A stretch of DNA of 64,000 bases from a bacterium Scap17 (GTDB lineage: Bacteria > Pseudomonadota > Gammaproteobacteria > Pseudomonadales > Halomonadaceae): the NCBI GenBank assembly GCA_013376735.1, contig VINJ01000001.1, positions 3,224,001 through 3,288,000 on the forward strand, written 5' to 3'. Position 1 is the stretch's first letter. Each line of letters starts with the position of its first letter. Position numbers and translations under genes: made by a program. Positions 34,811 through 44,048 of the stretch are shown here, piece after piece. The notes beneath the pieces were generated by a model, which did not search any database, was not told where the DNA came from, and worked only from the letters and a program-made list of their open reading frames with translations.

Positions 34811-35719
34811 ATGGAACTCCGCACACTGAAAACCTTCGTCTCGGTGGCGACGCACAGAAGCTTCTCGGCCGCCGCCCGCGAGCTGCATACCGTGCAACCC
34901 GCCATCAGCCGCCAGATCGCCGATCTCGAAGCCGAGTTGGGCGTCAGCCTGCTATGGCGCAATACGCGGGAAGTGAAGGTGACGGCACCGGGGGAGGCGT
35001 TGCTGGAAGAAGCGCAGCGCATGCTGGCGCTGGAGGCGCAGGCACGCAAGCGCGTGGCGATGGCTGCCAGCGGCCAGACCGGCACACTGCGCATCGGCTA
35101 CATGAGCTCGGCCTGCGCAAGCTTCGTGCCCGGACTGATGCGCGACTTCGCCAGCGACCATCCCGAGGTCAGCCTGTCATTGCATGAGATGAGCGCCCAG
35201 CAGCAGTTGGATGCCTTCGCGCGTGACGAAATCGACATCGGGCTGTCGCGCCCGCTTCCCAGCGAGCAGCGTGACAGCCTGACCGCCCTGGCGGTCTACG
35301 AGGATAGGCTGATGGCGGTGGTGCCCGAGGGGCATCGTCTGGCGCACCGCAAGCGACTGGCCCTCAGCGAGCTTGCGCAGGAAGATTTCGTGCTGTTTCA
35401 GCGCGGGCAGGCGACGGGGCTGTTCGATCAGATCATCAGTGCCTGCGGCGATGCCGGCTTCTCACCACGCATCCAGCGCCAACCGGCCTTGATGCAGACA
35501 CTGCTCAGTGAGGTGGCGGCGGGACTGGGAGTCGCCATCGCGCCCGGCTGCATTCGCCGCCTGCAACGTGATGGCTGCCAGTTCATTCCCCTGCGCCCGG
35601 CACTCGGCGCAGTACCGCTGGAGCTGCACTACCCCACCACACCGGCCCGTCCGGTGATCGAGGCCTTCGTCGCGCTGGTCGAGCAGCGCCTGCCCGCCAT
35701 CCGCCAGCAGATGGCGTGA
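34811..35719 (+). CDS. LysR-family transcriptional regulator
   Basis: The 302-residue protein has an N-terminal helix-turn-helix (residues ~1-60, VATHRSFSAAARELHTVQPAISRQIADLE) and an effector domain (from ~90, GTLRIGYMSSACASFVPGL). It is similar to BenM/CatM-like LysR proteins, but no specific ligand can be named. ATG 34811 has GAGGG upstream. It is divergent from an MFS transporter and probably regulates it and itself through the intervening region. Confidence 0.92.
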   Translation: MELRTLKTFVSVATHRSFSAAARELHTVQPAISRQIADLEAELGVSLLWRNTREVKVTAPGEALLEEAQRMLALEAQARKRVAMAASGQTGTLRIGYMSSACASFVPGLMRDFASDHPEVSLSLHEMSAQQQLDAFARDEIDIGLSRPLPSEQRDSLTALAVYEDRLMAVVPEGHRLAHRKRLALSELAQEDFVLFQRGQATGLFDQIISACGDAGFSPRIQRQPALMQTLLSEVAAGLGVAIAPGCIRRLQRDGCQFIPLRPALGAVPLELHYPTTPARPVIEAFVALVEQRLPAIRQQMA

Positions 35720-35747
35720 GGCGCAGCCAGTGGCGAGAAGGTGCCGG

Positions 35748-36944
35748 TCAGCAGTTCAGGCCGCAAGCCACCGCCGAAGACCACGCCCACTGGAAGTTGT
35801 AGCCGCCCAGTTCGCCGGTGACATCCAGCACCTCGCCGATGAAGGCCAGCTGCGGCAGATCGCGCACGCTGAAGTCCTTCTGCGAGATGGCATCGGTGAC
35901 CACGCCGCCCATGGTGACCTCGGCGGTACGCCAGCCTTCGGTACCCGCGGGCTTGAGCTGCCAGTGATTGAGCGCCTTGGCCAACTGTTCGAGACGCGCG
36001 TTGGAGAGCTCGGCGAGACTGCGCTCGCTGATGCGGCCGGCATCGGCGTCCTGCCACTCGACCAGCGACTGGGCGAGGCGCTTGGGCAGGCGCTCGCCAA
36101 GCCAGGGGCCGATCTGGCGTCTGGGATGCTGCTCACGCAGGGCCAGCAGCTCGGCGTAGGCATCCACGCCCGGCAGCAGGTCGATGTCCAGCGGCTGACC
36201 GGGTGTCCACCAGCTGGAGGCCTGCAGCATCGCAGGACCGGACAGCCCGCGATGGGTGATCAGCATCGGTTCGCGATATTGGCCCTTGCCGGCGGTGACG
36301 CTGACGTCACAGGCAAGCCCCGACAGCGGTGACAGACGCTCCTTCCACTGGGAGGTCAGCGTGAACGGCACCAGCGCCGCGTAGGTCTCGGTGACCTCGA
36401 GCCCGAACTGGCGCGCGATGTCGTAGCCGAAGCCGGTCGCGCCCAGCGTCGGGATCGACATGCCGCCGGTGGCCACCACCACGCGCCCCGCCGTGTGCGT
36501 GCCATTGCTGGTCTCGACCCGCATGCCCTCGCCCGCGCGCTCCAGCGAGGTGATGCGCGTACTCAGGCGAATCTCCGCCCCGGCCCATTCACACTCCGTC
36601 AGCAGGATCGCCAGCAGGTCCTTGGCGGAATCGGCGCAGAACAGCTGTCCCGGCTTCTTCTCGACGTGCTCCAGCCCATGGCGCTCCACCAGTTCCAGGA
36701 AATGGTGCGGCGTGTAGCGCTTGAGCGCCGAGATGCAGAAATGCGGATTGCGTGAGAAGAAGTTGGCGGGGCCGGCATCCAGATTGGTGAAGTTGCAGCG
36801 CCCGCCGCCGGACATCAGGATCTTCTTGCCGGCCTTGTTGGCGTGGTCCAGCACCAGCACGCGCTTGCCCTGATAGCCTGCCGTGGCGGCACACATCAGG
36901 CCTGCCGCGCCTGCGCCGATGATGATGACGTCATATGTGGCCAT
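35748..36944 (-). CDS. HI0933/YhiN-family FAD-dependent oxidoreductase
   Basis: The 398-residue flavoprotein starts with the Rossmann motif DVIIIGAGAAGLMCA. It has the signature KKILMSGGGRCNFTN, and VVATGGMSIPTLGATGFGYDIA follows. The C-terminal GGYNFQWAWSSAVACG matches the family end. These proteins bind FAD, and related members have been linked to RNA or pyrimidine chemistry, but the reaction is not established. ATG 36944 is the conserved start; the longer frame has no similarity. The stop lies 28 bp from the end of the convergent LysR gene. Confidence 0.93.
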   Translation of the reverse strand: MATYDVIIIGAGAAGLMCAATAGYQGKRVLVLDHANKAGKKILMSGGGRCNFTNLDAGPANFFSRNPHFCISALKRYTPHHFLELVERHGLEHVEKKPGQLFCADSAKDLLAILLTECEWAGAEIRLSTRITSLERAGEGMRVETSNGTHTAGRVVVATGGMSIPTLGATGFGYDIARQFGLEVTETYAALVPFTLTSQWKERLSPLSGLACDVSVTAGKGQYREPMLITHRGLSGPAMLQASSWWTPGQPLDIDLLPGVDAYAELLALREQHPRRQIGPWLGERLPKRLAQSLVEWQDADAGRISERSLAELSNARLEQLAKALNHWQLKPAGTEGWRTAEVTMGGVVTDAISQKDFSVRDLPQLAFIGEVLDVTGELGGYNFQWAWSSAVACGLNC

Positions 36945-37050
36945 GCGGGACACTCCGTGAAGCGAAGAAAGGAAAGGAAATCGGCTGTGCAGACACACGC
37001 GGGCCGGCATTCTACCAGAAGCCTGCCGCAGCCAGCGGCCGGAGATGGGA

Positions 37051-37093
37051 AACAAGACACCCCCACCGTCAGAGACGATGAGGGTGTCTTGTC
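37051..37093 (-). terminator. Terminator after ybiT
   Basis: An imperfect hairpin has a 10-11-bp outer stem (ACAAGACACCC with GGGTGTCTTGT, about 37052-37062 and 37082-37092). An inner stem is interrupted by two mismatches. It lies 33 bp past the ybiT stop. Confidence 0.65.
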
Positions 37094-37125
37094 AGACCGG
37101 ACAGACTAGCCAGTCACGGCGCGCC

Positions 37126-38715
37126 TCAGACGATGACGCCCTGGCTGCGCAGGTAGTCGTCATAGGTGCCGGAGAAGTCGACCACGCCATCGGCCTTCAG
37201 CTCGATGATGCGGGTGGCCAGCGAGCCGACGAATTCGCGGTCGTGGCTGACGAAGATCAGGGTGCCCGGGTAGTTTTCCAGCGCGAGGTTGAGTGCCTCG
37301 ATGGATTCCATGTCCAGGTGGTTGGTCGGCTCATCCATCACCAGCACGTTGGGCTGCTTGAGGATCAGCTTGCCGAACAGCATGCGGCCCTGCTCGCCAC
37401 CGGAGATGACCTTGACCGACTTCTGGATGTCGTCATTGGAGAACAGCATGCGACCCAGGGTGCCACGCACGACCTGCTCGCCGCCGCCGGTCCACTGCGC
37501 CATCCAGTCATAGAGGCTCATGTCGTTGGCGAAGTCATGGGCGTGGTCCTGCGCGTAGTAGCCGACGTCCGCGGCGTCGGTCCACTTCACTTCACCGGCG
37601 TCCGGGTGCATCTCGCCGACCAGGGTGCGCAGCAGCGTGGTCTTGCCGATGCCGTTCGGGCCGATGATGGCGACACGCTCACCGGCGGCGACCGTGAAGC
37701 TGAAGTTCTCGAACAGGGTGTTGCCGTCGAAGCCCTTGGCGAGCTTGTCGATCATCACCGCGTTGTTGTGGACCTTTCTGGTCTGCTCGAAGCGGATGAA
37801 CGGGCTGACACGTGAGGACGGCTTGATCTCGTTGAGCTGGATCTTGTCGATCTGCTTGGCACGCGAGGTCGCCTGCTTGGCCTTGGAGGCATTGGCGGAG
37901 AAGCGACTGACGAAGGACTGCAGCTCGGCGATCTGTGCCTTCTTCTTGGCGTTGTCGGCCTGCAGCTGTTCACGCGCCTGGGTAGCGGCGGTCATGTACT
38001 CGTCGTAGTTGCCCGGGAACAGACGCAACTCTCCGTAATCCAGGTCCGCCATGTGGGTGCAGACGCTGTTCAGGAAGTGACGGTCGTGGGAGATGATGAT
38101 CATGGTGCTGGAACGCGCGGTCAGCACGCCTTCCAACCAGCGGATGGTGTTGATGTCCAGGTGGTTGGTCGGCTCATCGAGCAGCAGGACGTCAGGATCG
38201 GAGAACAGCGCCTGCGCCAGCAGCACGCGCAGCTTCCAGCCCGGCGCGACTTCACTCATCGGCCCCAGGTGCTGTTCGATGGGGATATCGAGGCCCATCA
38301 GCAGCTCACCGGCACGCGCTTCGGCGGTGTAGCCATCCAGCTCGGCGAATTCGACCTCGAGGTCGGCGACCTTCATGCCGTCTTCCTCGCTCATCTCCGG
38401 CAGCGAGTAGATGCGGTCACGCTCGGCCTTGACCACGGCCAGACGCTCGTGACCCATGATGACGGTGTCGAGCACCGTGTATTCCTCATAGGCGAACTGG
38501 TCCTGGCGCAGCTTGCCCAGACGGGTATTGGGCTCGAGCATGACATGACCACCGGACGGCTCCAGATCGCCACCGAGAATCTTCATCATGGTCGACTTGC
38601 CGCAGCCGTTGGCGCCGATCAGACCGTAGCGATTGCCACGCCCGAACTTGGCGGAGACGTCTTCAAACAGCGGCTTGGCACCGAACTGCATGGTGAGATT
38701 GGCGGTAGAGATCAC
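37126..38715 (-). CDS. ybiT: ABC-F family ATPase YbiT
   Basis: The 529-residue protein has two ATP-binding cassettes in tandem (Walker [10 protein letters not shown] and GPNGIGKTT; signatures [11 protein letters not shown] and [10 protein letters not shown]; Walker [12 protein letters not shown] and [10 protein letters not shown]) and no membrane helices. It matches YbiT throughout, including the linker phrase [33 protein letters not shown] proteins work on the ribosome to relieve stalled or difficult translation. The start is GTG 38715; it aligns with the family N-terminus, though the ribosome site is weak. Confidence 0.95.
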   Translation of the reverse strand: MISTANLTMQFGAKPLFEDVSAKFGRGNRYGLIGANGCGKSTMMKILGGDLEPSGGHVMLEPNTRLGKLRQDQFAYEEYTVLDTVIMGHERLAVVKAERDRIYSLPEMSEEDGMKVADLEVEFAELDGYTAEARAGELLMGLDIPIEQHLGPMSEVAPGWKLRVLLAQALFSDPDVLLLDEPTNHLDINTIRWLEGVLTARSSTMIIISHDRHFLNSVCTHMADLDYGELRLFPGNYDEYMTAATQAREQLQADNAKKKAQIAELQSFVSRFSANASKAKQATSRAKQIDKIQLNEIKPSSRVSPFIRFEQTRKVHNNAVMIDKLAKGFDGNTLFENFSFTVAAGERVAIIGPNGIGKTTLLRTLVGEMHPDAGEVKWTDAADVGYYAQDHAHDFANDMSLYDWMAQWTGGGEQVVRGTLGRMLFSNDDIQKSVKVISGGEQGRMLFGKLILKQPNVLVMDEPTNHLDMESIEALNLALENYPGTLIFVSHDREFVGSLATRIIELKADGVVDFSGTYDDYLRSQGVIV

Positions 38716-38809
38716 GAGGGAATATCCGTTTGAAATGAAAAAGGTGGGCGGTGACGAAGCGTCACGCTGGCGCCGGGAGATACGGGGAGCCGCAAAGGCC
38801 TGGCAGGCA

Positions 38810-39091
38810 TCAGCCGCGGAAGAAGACTTCCAGCAGGTGATAGCCGAACTTGCTCTTCAGCGGCCCCTGCAGGGTATTGAGCGGCCCCTTGAAGATGGCG
38901 CGATCAATGCCGCCGACCATCTGGCCGGGGCGCACTTCGCCCAGATCACCGCCCTGCTTGCCGGAGGGACAGGTGGAGTGCTTCTTCGCCAGTTTCTCGA
39001 ACGGCTGGCCGCGCTCCAGTGACTGCTTGAGACGCTGCGCCTCGGCCTCGGTCTTCACCAGAATGTGGCGTGCCATGGCAATACGAGCCAT
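38810..39091 (-). CDS. ppiC: Parvulin-type peptidyl-prolyl isomerase PpiC
   Basis: The 93-residue single-domain parvulin is the same length as E. coli PpiC and has its motifs [34 protein letters not shown] and the C-terminal FGYHLLEV. It catalyses cis-trans isomerisation at proline bonds in the cytoplasm. ATG 39091 is chosen over 39076 because an AGAGGA site precedes it. It lies 94 bp from ybiT on the same strand. Confidence 0.95.
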   Translation of the reverse strand: MARIAMARHILVKTEAEAQRLKQSLERGQPFEKLAKKHSTCPSGKQGGDLGEVRPGQMVGGIDRAIFKGPLNTLQGPLKSKFGYHLLEVFFRG

Positions 39092-39328
39092 CTCGTGTCC
39101 TCTTGCAGGCGGAATCGGTCTTGCCTCACGCCATCTCGTGCCTTGGGCATCCCGGAGGCGGGCCTGACGTCACCCGAGCACGCCACTGACGGCATGACAG
39201 CGTCATGAGTGTCGATCAGGTGTTCGGGGAAGGTTCGACAGGCGATGGGGTGAGTCTGAAGGCGGGCATGATAACAGCTCAGGATGACAGACGCTGTAGT
39301 GCGAGCTCGACAGCCCCCTCAGAAACGC

Positions 39329-39360
39329 GAAAAGCCCGCATCGTGAGATGCGGGCTTTTC
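39329..39360 (-). terminator. Terminator after tRNA-Ser
   Basis: A 14-bp perfect stem (39329-39342 with 39347-39360) with a four-base loop starts six bases past the tRNA 3' end. The lower part of the stem ends in a T-run on the minus strand. Confidence 0.88.
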
Positions 39361-39366
39361 TGAATC

Positions 39367-39454
39367 TGGTGGAGGGGGAGGGATTCGAACCCTCGAAGCC
39401 TTTCGACTTACACACTTTCCAGGCGTGCTCCTTCGACCACTCGGACACCCCTCC
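39367..39454 (-). tRNA. tRNA-Ser(GGA)
   Basis: On the minus strand an 88-nt class II tRNA has acceptor stem GGAGGGG/CCCCTCC, D-arm GTCCGAGTGGTCGAAGGAG, anticodon loop CTGGAAA (anticodon GGA, reads UCC/UCU), a long variable arm, T-arm GAGGGTTCGAATCCCTC and encoded CCA. It has its own promoter and terminator. Confidence 0.96.
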
Positions 39455-39512
39455 AGATCAGCGCTCTCATTGGTCACCCGACTGCGTCGTGTTTCCCTTG
39501 AGAACGCGGCGT

Positions 39513-39541
39513 ATATTATCGATAACCTTCGAGTGGCGCAA
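39513..39541 (-). promoter_or_regulatory. Promoter of tRNA-Ser
   Basis: On the minus strand TTGCGC (39541-39536) and TAATAT (39518-39513) are spaced by 17 bp and followed by the GC-rich discriminator ACGCCGCG. The element TAATATACGC is shared with the tRNA-Glu/Gly promoter at 45017. Confidence 0.78.
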
Positions 39542-39655
39542 GCCTTTTTTCCAAAAACTTTCAGATAGATAGCGTCAGCGATCTCACTCTACTTCCGCCC
39601 TGCGCTTTCAACCTGCACTCTCAGCCCGCGCATTGGCCCGAGGCCGTGCTCGTCA

Positions 39656-40231
39656 TCACGGCCCCAGCACTACGTAATCGCCACGGGCCTCGAAACACAG
39701 TCGCGGAGCGGACTGCCCTTCGAGCTGACACCACAGCTGCTGGGTCAGCGACAGTCGTGCTCGCCGTCCTGCCGCCAGGCGCTCGCCTACCTCGTGCAGC
39801 GCCGCCATGTCATCCGGCGCGCAGAGGATGTGATAGTCGCCACTGACCGGAGCCAGAAATTGCTGGCTGGCCTGCGACACCACGATATCGCGCTGGATAC
39901 CGCGGGCACGCAGCCAGAGCGTCAGCCAGCTCCAGCCACACAGGGTCGCCTCGAGACTCATGGCACCGCCAAACGCCGTGCCCTTGTCATTGAGATTGGG
40001 CGGCAGATGCAGATGCCAGCTCAGCTGACCCGTCGCACGCTCGGGCTCTGACCACTGCATCTCGACAAGCCCCAGATGAGCGGCCAGCGGGATCGCCTGC
40101 GTCAGCCAGCCACGAAACCGTGACAGGTCGTCGCTGACCGGCGCCACGAGACTGCCCGACCGCCCCTGCCCGTCACGCGGCAAAGGCAACGGTGGCCAGA
40201 CCTCACCACTCAAGCGCGACGGCTCGTTCAT
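39656..40231 (-). CDS. YiiD C-terminal-type (hotdog) thioesterase
   Basis: The 191-residue protein matches the YiiD_C thioesterase domain: HLPPNLNDKGTAFGGAMSLEATLCGWSWLTLWL contains the N-D-K-G-T-x-F-G-G core of the hotdog fold (about residues 78-100), then IVVSQASQQFLAPVSGD. It lacks the acetyltransferase domain present in full-length YiiD. It probably hydrolyses acyl-thioesters, but the substrate is not known. ATG 40231 has a GAGG site and follows the nitroreductase stop by only eight bases, so the two genes are co-transcribed. Confidence 0.85.
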   Translation of the reverse strand: MNEPSRLSGEVWPPLPLPRDGQGRSGSLVAPVSDDLSRFRGWLTQAIPLAAHLGLVEMQWSEPERATGQLSWHLHLPPNLNDKGTAFGGAMSLEATLCGWSWLTLWLRARGIQRDIVVSQASQQFLAPVSGDYHILCAPDDMAALHEVGERLAAGRRARLSLTQQLWCQLEGQSAPRLCFEARGDYVVLGP

Positions 40232-40239
40232 TCAGCGCC

Positions 40240-40800
40240 TCACTGCCAGCGTTCGACGAAGTCGGCGCTGTTGCGGTTCGGCAATGGCTTGAGGCGTCCG
40301 CCCGGGGTGCCGAGATAGAGGAAGCCGACCAGCTCATCCTGGTCGCCCATGCCCAGCCCTGCGTGCACGATGGGGTCAAAGGCGTAGCCACCGGTGCGCC
40401 ACATGCCACCGAGCCCCTGGGCCTGAGCGGCATACAGCATGGCGTGAGCGGCACAGCCGGCACTGACCACCTGCTCGACACGCGGCACCTTGGGGTGGTC
40501 CGGCGTGACCCTGGCGATCACCGCGATCACCATCGGCGCACGCAGCGGCTTCTTGCTGGCGGCGGCCTGGGCGGCCTCGTCACCCGCCGGCGACTTGTTG
40601 CGCTCGGCCTCGGCGAACAGTTCACCCAGGCGCTCAAGCCCGCTGCCCGTGAATTCGATGAAGCGCCAGGGCGTCAGCTCGGCGTGGTCCGGCGCGCGCA
40701 AGGCGGCCTGGTAGATGGCCTCCATCTGTGTCTCGCTCGGGGCCGGCGCCATCAGCTTGCCCATGGAATTGCGTTCATGCAGTAACGTCAGCGCGTCCAT
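40240..40800 (-). CDS. Nitroreductase family protein, YdjA-like
   Basis: A 186-residue, single-domain, FMN-binding nitroreductase closely resembling E. coli YdjA: RAPDHAELTPWRFI, RAPMVIAVIARV, KVPRVEQVVSAGCAAHAMLYAAQAQGLGGMWRTG and VGFLYLGTP. YdjA is one of the smallest family members and acts as a homodimer. The natural substrate is unknown. ATG 40800 has a strong AGGAG site. It is upstream of and coupled to the thioesterase. Confidence 0.93.
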   Translation of the reverse strand: MDALTLLHERNSMGKLMAPAPSETQMEAIYQAALRAPDHAELTPWRFIEFTGSGLERLGELFAEAERNKSPAGDEAAQAAASKKPLRAPMVIAVIARVTPDHPKVPRVEQVVSAGCAAHAMLYAAQAQGLGGMWRTGGYAFDPIVHAGLGMGDQDELVGFLYLGTPGGRLKPLPNRNSADFVERWQ

Positions 40801-40928
40801 CGTCTCTCCTGTCACAGACTTAAGATAAGAATGATTCTCACACTAGCATGTCGCCGGTACGTCGTCTCATCACTCGCTGCTATCTGCCTGATTGGCAAGC
40901 CGATCAGGCGACATGAGCATAGAGAGAA

Positions 40929-41807
40929 CTACTGACGCGAGAGACGCAGCGGCAGGCTGGCACGGGCCTCTGCCTCGAGATCTGGCGTAGCACGCCACGG
41001 GCTGATATCCAGGCCGCCGCGTCGCACATAGCGCGCCATCACCAGCAAGGACTCGGGCTTCACGCGCGCCATCAGGTCGACGAACAGGTGCTCGACGCAG
41101 TGCTCATGGAAATCCTGGTGCTGGCGATAGCTGATCAGATAGGCCAGCAGGCGCTCGCGATCGATACGCGGGCCGCGATAATGGATCCACACACTGCCCC
41201 AGTCGGGCTGGCCGGTGACCGGGCAGTTGGACTTGAGCAGGTGGCTGTGCAGGTCTTCGCTGACGATGTCGGTGTCATCGGCGCTGAGCAGGTCCGGCGA
41301 CGGCGTGTAGTGCTCGACGCTGATCGGCAGGTCATCGAGGCATTCCCCCGGCAGACGCCCGACGTCCAGCTCGGCATCATCCAGCTCGAGCAGACGCACC
41401 TCGACCGGCGCACCGGCCGCGGCGGCGAGGTCACGCTCCAGCGTTGCCTGCACCGCTGCCTGATCGGGGAAACGACTCTGATTGAGGCTGTTGAGATAAA
41501 GCTTCCAGGACTTGGATTCGATCAGGTTCGGCGAGGCTGCCGGCAGGCGGAAACGGGCCACGCGCACCCACGGCTTGCCAGCCTCGTCCAGCCAGGAGAC
41601 TTCGAAGGCGTGCCACTCATCTTCCCCGACGAACGGCAGCGCCGCGTCATCGATGCCGATGGGCCCTCGGTTGGCTGCCCGCGCGATGGGGAACAGCAGG
41701 CTGGCATCGTAATGCTCGGGATAGGCGGACTCTCGTCCGAGCGGCGCATCCTTGAGGGTCTCGGGGCGCGCTTCGTCGGGCACGTTGACGGCAGTGGGGT
41801 GAGCCAT
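40929..41807 (-). CDS. queF: NADPH-dependent preQ0 reductase, type II QueF
   Basis: The 292-residue enzyme reduces 7-cyano-7-deazaguanine (preQ0) to preQ1 in queuosine tRNA modification. It is the long two-domain form. The C-terminal half has the active-site Cys195 in LKSNCPVTGQPDWGSV with Asp202, and the QHQDFHEHCVEHLFVDL helix. The N-terminal half has the NADPH-binding SKSWKLYLNSLNQ motif. ATG 41807 has AGGAGG. No other queuosine gene is in the window and no preQ1-riboswitch pattern is seen in the short leader. Confidence 0.95.
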   Translation of the reverse strand: MAHPTAVNVPDEARPETLKDAPLGRESAYPEHYDASLLFPIARAANRGPIGIDDAALPFVGEDEWHAFEVSWLDEAGKPWVRVARFRLPAASPNLIESKSWKLYLNSLNQSRFPDQAAVQATLERDLAAAAGAPVEVRLLELDDAELDVGRLPGECLDDLPISVEHYTPSPDLLSADDTDIVSEDLHSHLLKSNCPVTGQPDWGSVWIHYRGPRIDRERLLAYLISYRQHQDFHEHCVEHLFVDLMARVKPESLLVMARYVRRGGLDISPWRATPDLEAEARASLPLRLSRQ

Positions 41808-41865
41808 GACAGCCCTCCTGTGAAATAGGTCAATGATGCAGCAATATCAGGGGCGCAGATAGCAA

Positions 41866-41887
41866 AACGCCGGCAGAAGCCGGCGTT
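41866..41887 (-). terminator. Terminator of the yadGH operon
   Basis: A 9-bp stem (41866-41874 with 41879-41887) with an AGAA loop follows the yadH stop by 54 bp. On the minus strand it continues into TTGC after the stem. Confidence 0.65.
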
Positions 41888-41940
41888 GCATGCACTGGCG
41901 CGATAGCGCGCATCTTACCATCATCGTCTGGGCGACATCT

Positions 41941-42714
41941 TCAGCTGCGGATGCCCTTGCCACGCTCCAGCAGCCACAGCGCGAAGGCGAACAGGCCGAT
42001 GATGAAGGCCACGATAGCCGCCATCGCCGGGCCGACGCTGATGTCCGAGACCCCCAGAATGCCATAGCGGAAGGTGTTGACCATGTAGAGGATCGGATTG
42101 GCCAGCGACACCGTCTGCCAGAATTCCGGCAGCATGTGGATGGAATAGAAGACGCCCCCCAGGTAGGTCAGCGGCGTGAGCACGAAGGTCGGAATGATCG
42201 AGATGTCATCGAACTTGCGCGCGAACAGCGCATTGATGAAGCCACCTATGGAGAACAGCAACGCCGTCAGCACTACGACCACGACGGTCAGGATGGGGTG
42301 ATGGATATCCAGGTCCGTGAACAGGAAGGCCACGGCGGTCACGATGATGCCGACCCCCAGACCGCGTACGGCGCCACCGATGATGTAGCCAAGCAGGATG
42401 ATCCAGGACGGCAGCGGCGAGACCATCAGTTCCTCGATGCTGCGCTGGAACTTGTTGGAGAAGAATGACGAGGCCACGTTGGAATACGAGTTGGTGATCA
42501 CCGACATCATGATCAGCCCCGGCACGATGTAATCCATGTAGCTGATGCCATCCATGGTGCCGATGCGCGAGCCGATGAGATTGCCGAAGATGACGAAATA
42601 GAGCGTCATGGTGATGGAAGGCGGCAACAGCGTCTGCGGCCAGATGCGCGTGAAACGACGGACTTCCTTGACGACGATGGTGACCAGAGCCACCCATAGC
42701 TGACGGGGGTTCAC
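41941..42714 (-). CDS. yadH: ABC-2 transporter permease YadH
   Basis: The 257-residue permease has six hydrophobic segments and matches E. coli YadH closely (WPQTLLPPSITMTLYFVIFGNLIGSRIG, DDISIIPTFVLTPLTYLGGVFYS). With YadG it forms an ABC-2 exporter of unknown substrate. GTG 42714 overlaps the yadG stop by four bases (GTGA), so the two are translationally coupled. Confidence 0.95.
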   Translation of the reverse strand: MNPRQLWVALVTIVVKEVRRFTRIWPQTLLPPSITMTLYFVIFGNLIGSRIGTMDGISYMDYIVPGLIMMSVITNSYSNVASSFFSNKFQRSIEELMVSPLPSWIILLGYIIGGAVRGLGVGIIVTAVAFLFTDLDIHHPILTVVVVVLTALLFSIGGFINALFARKFDDISIIPTFVLTPLTYLGGVFYSIHMLPEFWQTVSLANPILYMVNTFRYGILGVSDISVGPAMAAIVAFIIGLFAFALWLLERGKGIRS

Positions 42715-43679
42715 TGCGTGATCTCCTTGGCAACATTGGAGGCGATACCGCTTTCGGCATTGGAGCGCTCGACCAGGTCGACGAACAGCTCCTCGAGGCG
42801 ATTGGCACGATTGCGCATCGACACCACGGTGATACCGGCGCGATCCAGCGCCGCGAAGGCGGTATTGATCGACTGCCCCTTGCGCACGGCGAGCGCCAGC
42901 TGCTGGGAATCGCTCAAGGACACCTCAAAGCCGTCAATTGCCGGCGCCTCACTCAACGGCTCACGAATATCAAGCAGAAAGGTTTCCGCATCCAGCTCCT
43001 TGAGCAGCTCACGCATGCTGGTGTTATGCACGATCTCGCCGTGGTTGATGATGGCGATGTTGCGGCACAGGCTTTCGGCCTCTTCCAGATAATGCGTGGT
43101 GAGGATGATGGTAGTGCCCTCCTCACGATTGATGCGGCGCATGAACTCCCACATCGAGCGACGCAGCTCGATATCCACCCCGGCCGTCGGCTCATCGAGA
43201 ATCAGTAGGCGCGGCTTGTGGATCAGCGCGCGGGCAATCATCAGACGGCGCTTCATGCCACCGGACAGCATGCGTGACGGGGTTTCGCGCTTGTCCCACA
43301 GGCCGAGGTCCCTGAGCAGGCGCTCGGCACGCGGACGCGCTTCCTTCATCGGCATGCCGTAATAACCCGCCTGGGTCATCACGATGTCCTGCACCTTCTC
43401 GAACTGATTGAAGTTGAACTCCTGAGGCACGACACCGAGGTGATACTTGGCCTTCGAGAAGTCCTTGTCGATGTCGATTCCCGAGATCTCGACCTTGCCT
43501 GCAGTCTTCTGCACCAGCGAACTCACCACGCCGAGAGTCGTGGACTTGCCGGCCCCATTGGGGCCCAGCAGCGCGAAGAAATCGCCCTCGGGGACGTCAA
43601 GATCAATCCCCTTGAGCGCCTCAAAACCGTTGCCGTAGACCTTGGTCAGGCCACGGATAGACAAGGCAGGTCGTGACAT
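42711..43679 (-). CDS. yadG: ABC transporter ATP-binding protein YadG
   Basis: The 322-residue ATPase has Walker A GPNGAGKST (about residue 40), signature LSGGMKRRLMIARAL and Walker B LLILDEPTAGVD. An extra C-terminal domain follows, as in YadG. It powers the YadH permease. ATG 43679 is selected for conservation, with AGGTG upstream; the longer in-frame ORF crosses sequence without similarity. The genes are alone in the operon, and no YadCDEF-like fimbrial genes are near. Confidence 0.95.
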   Translation of the reverse strand: MSRPALSIRGLTKVYGNGFEALKGIDLDVPEGDFFALLGPNGAGKSTTLGVVSSLVQKTAGKVEISGIDIDKDFSKAKYHLGVVPQEFNFNQFEKVQDIVMTQAGYYGMPMKEARPRAERLLRDLGLWDKRETPSRMLSGGMKRRLMIARALIHKPRLLILDEPTAGVDIELRRSMWEFMRRINREEGTTIILTTHYLEEAESLCRNIAIINHGEIVHNTSMRELLKELDAETFLLDIREPLSEAPAIDGFEVSLSDSQQLALAVRKGQSINTAFAALDRAGITVVSMRNRANRLEELFVDLVERSNAESGIASNVAKEITQ

Positions 43680-43954
43680 CGGACACCTGTAATCGATTGA
43701 CGCTGTCAGCCAGCACAGCAGAAAAGACGCATCTGAGAACAATTGCGCAACAGTGATGGCACTGCTTCGCAGTACGTGAACATGAAAATCAGACGCAAGA
43801 TATTGGATGCGCATGGTAACGCATTCGGCGCTGCCACATCAGACACACGGCAGAAAGGCATTAGTGCGCCACGGGAAACAAGCAGAGAGAGAAAATCACA
43901 CGGGGGACAGCACCAGCGAGAGGTGCAGAACAGGGTGGAGAGGAATTCCAGGCA
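43680..43954. other. Intergenic region upstream of yadG
   Basis: These 275 bases hold the yadG promoter and lead up to the tRNA operon terminator. No clear -35/-10 was found. An 80-residue plus-strand open frame (43743-43985) ends in the terminator, lacks a good ribosome site and is not called. Confidence 0.4.
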
Positions 43955-44003
43955 CAAAAAAATCGCCAGTGACGTAACACGATGATCGTGCCTGTCAGGC
44001 GAT
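43955..44003 (-). terminator. Terminator of the tRNA-Glu/tRNA-Gly operon
   Basis: On the minus strand a hairpin closed by ATCGCC/GGCGAT (44003-43998 with 43967-43962) contains an inner CACGAT/ATCGTG pairing and is followed by seven T (43961-43955). It lies 46 bp past the end of a tRNA-Gly 3' fragment. Confidence 0.85.
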
Positions 44004-44048
44004 GGCGTATTGCTATGTCATGCTTTTGCTTGCAACGTCACATTCAAC

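Noticed and set aside
39367-39454. Integration site for a mobile element at tRNA-Ser
   Set aside because: No integrase gene and no direct repeat of the tRNA 3' end was seen in the neighbouring sequence.
41808-41940. preQ1 riboswitch upstream of queF
   Set aside because: The 5' leader sequence shows no H-type pseudoknot pattern; the hairpin here is the yadGH terminator.
43743-43985. 80-codon plus-strand frame upstream of the tRNA cluster
   Set aside because: It runs into the tRNA operon terminator from the opposite strand and lacks a ribosome site.
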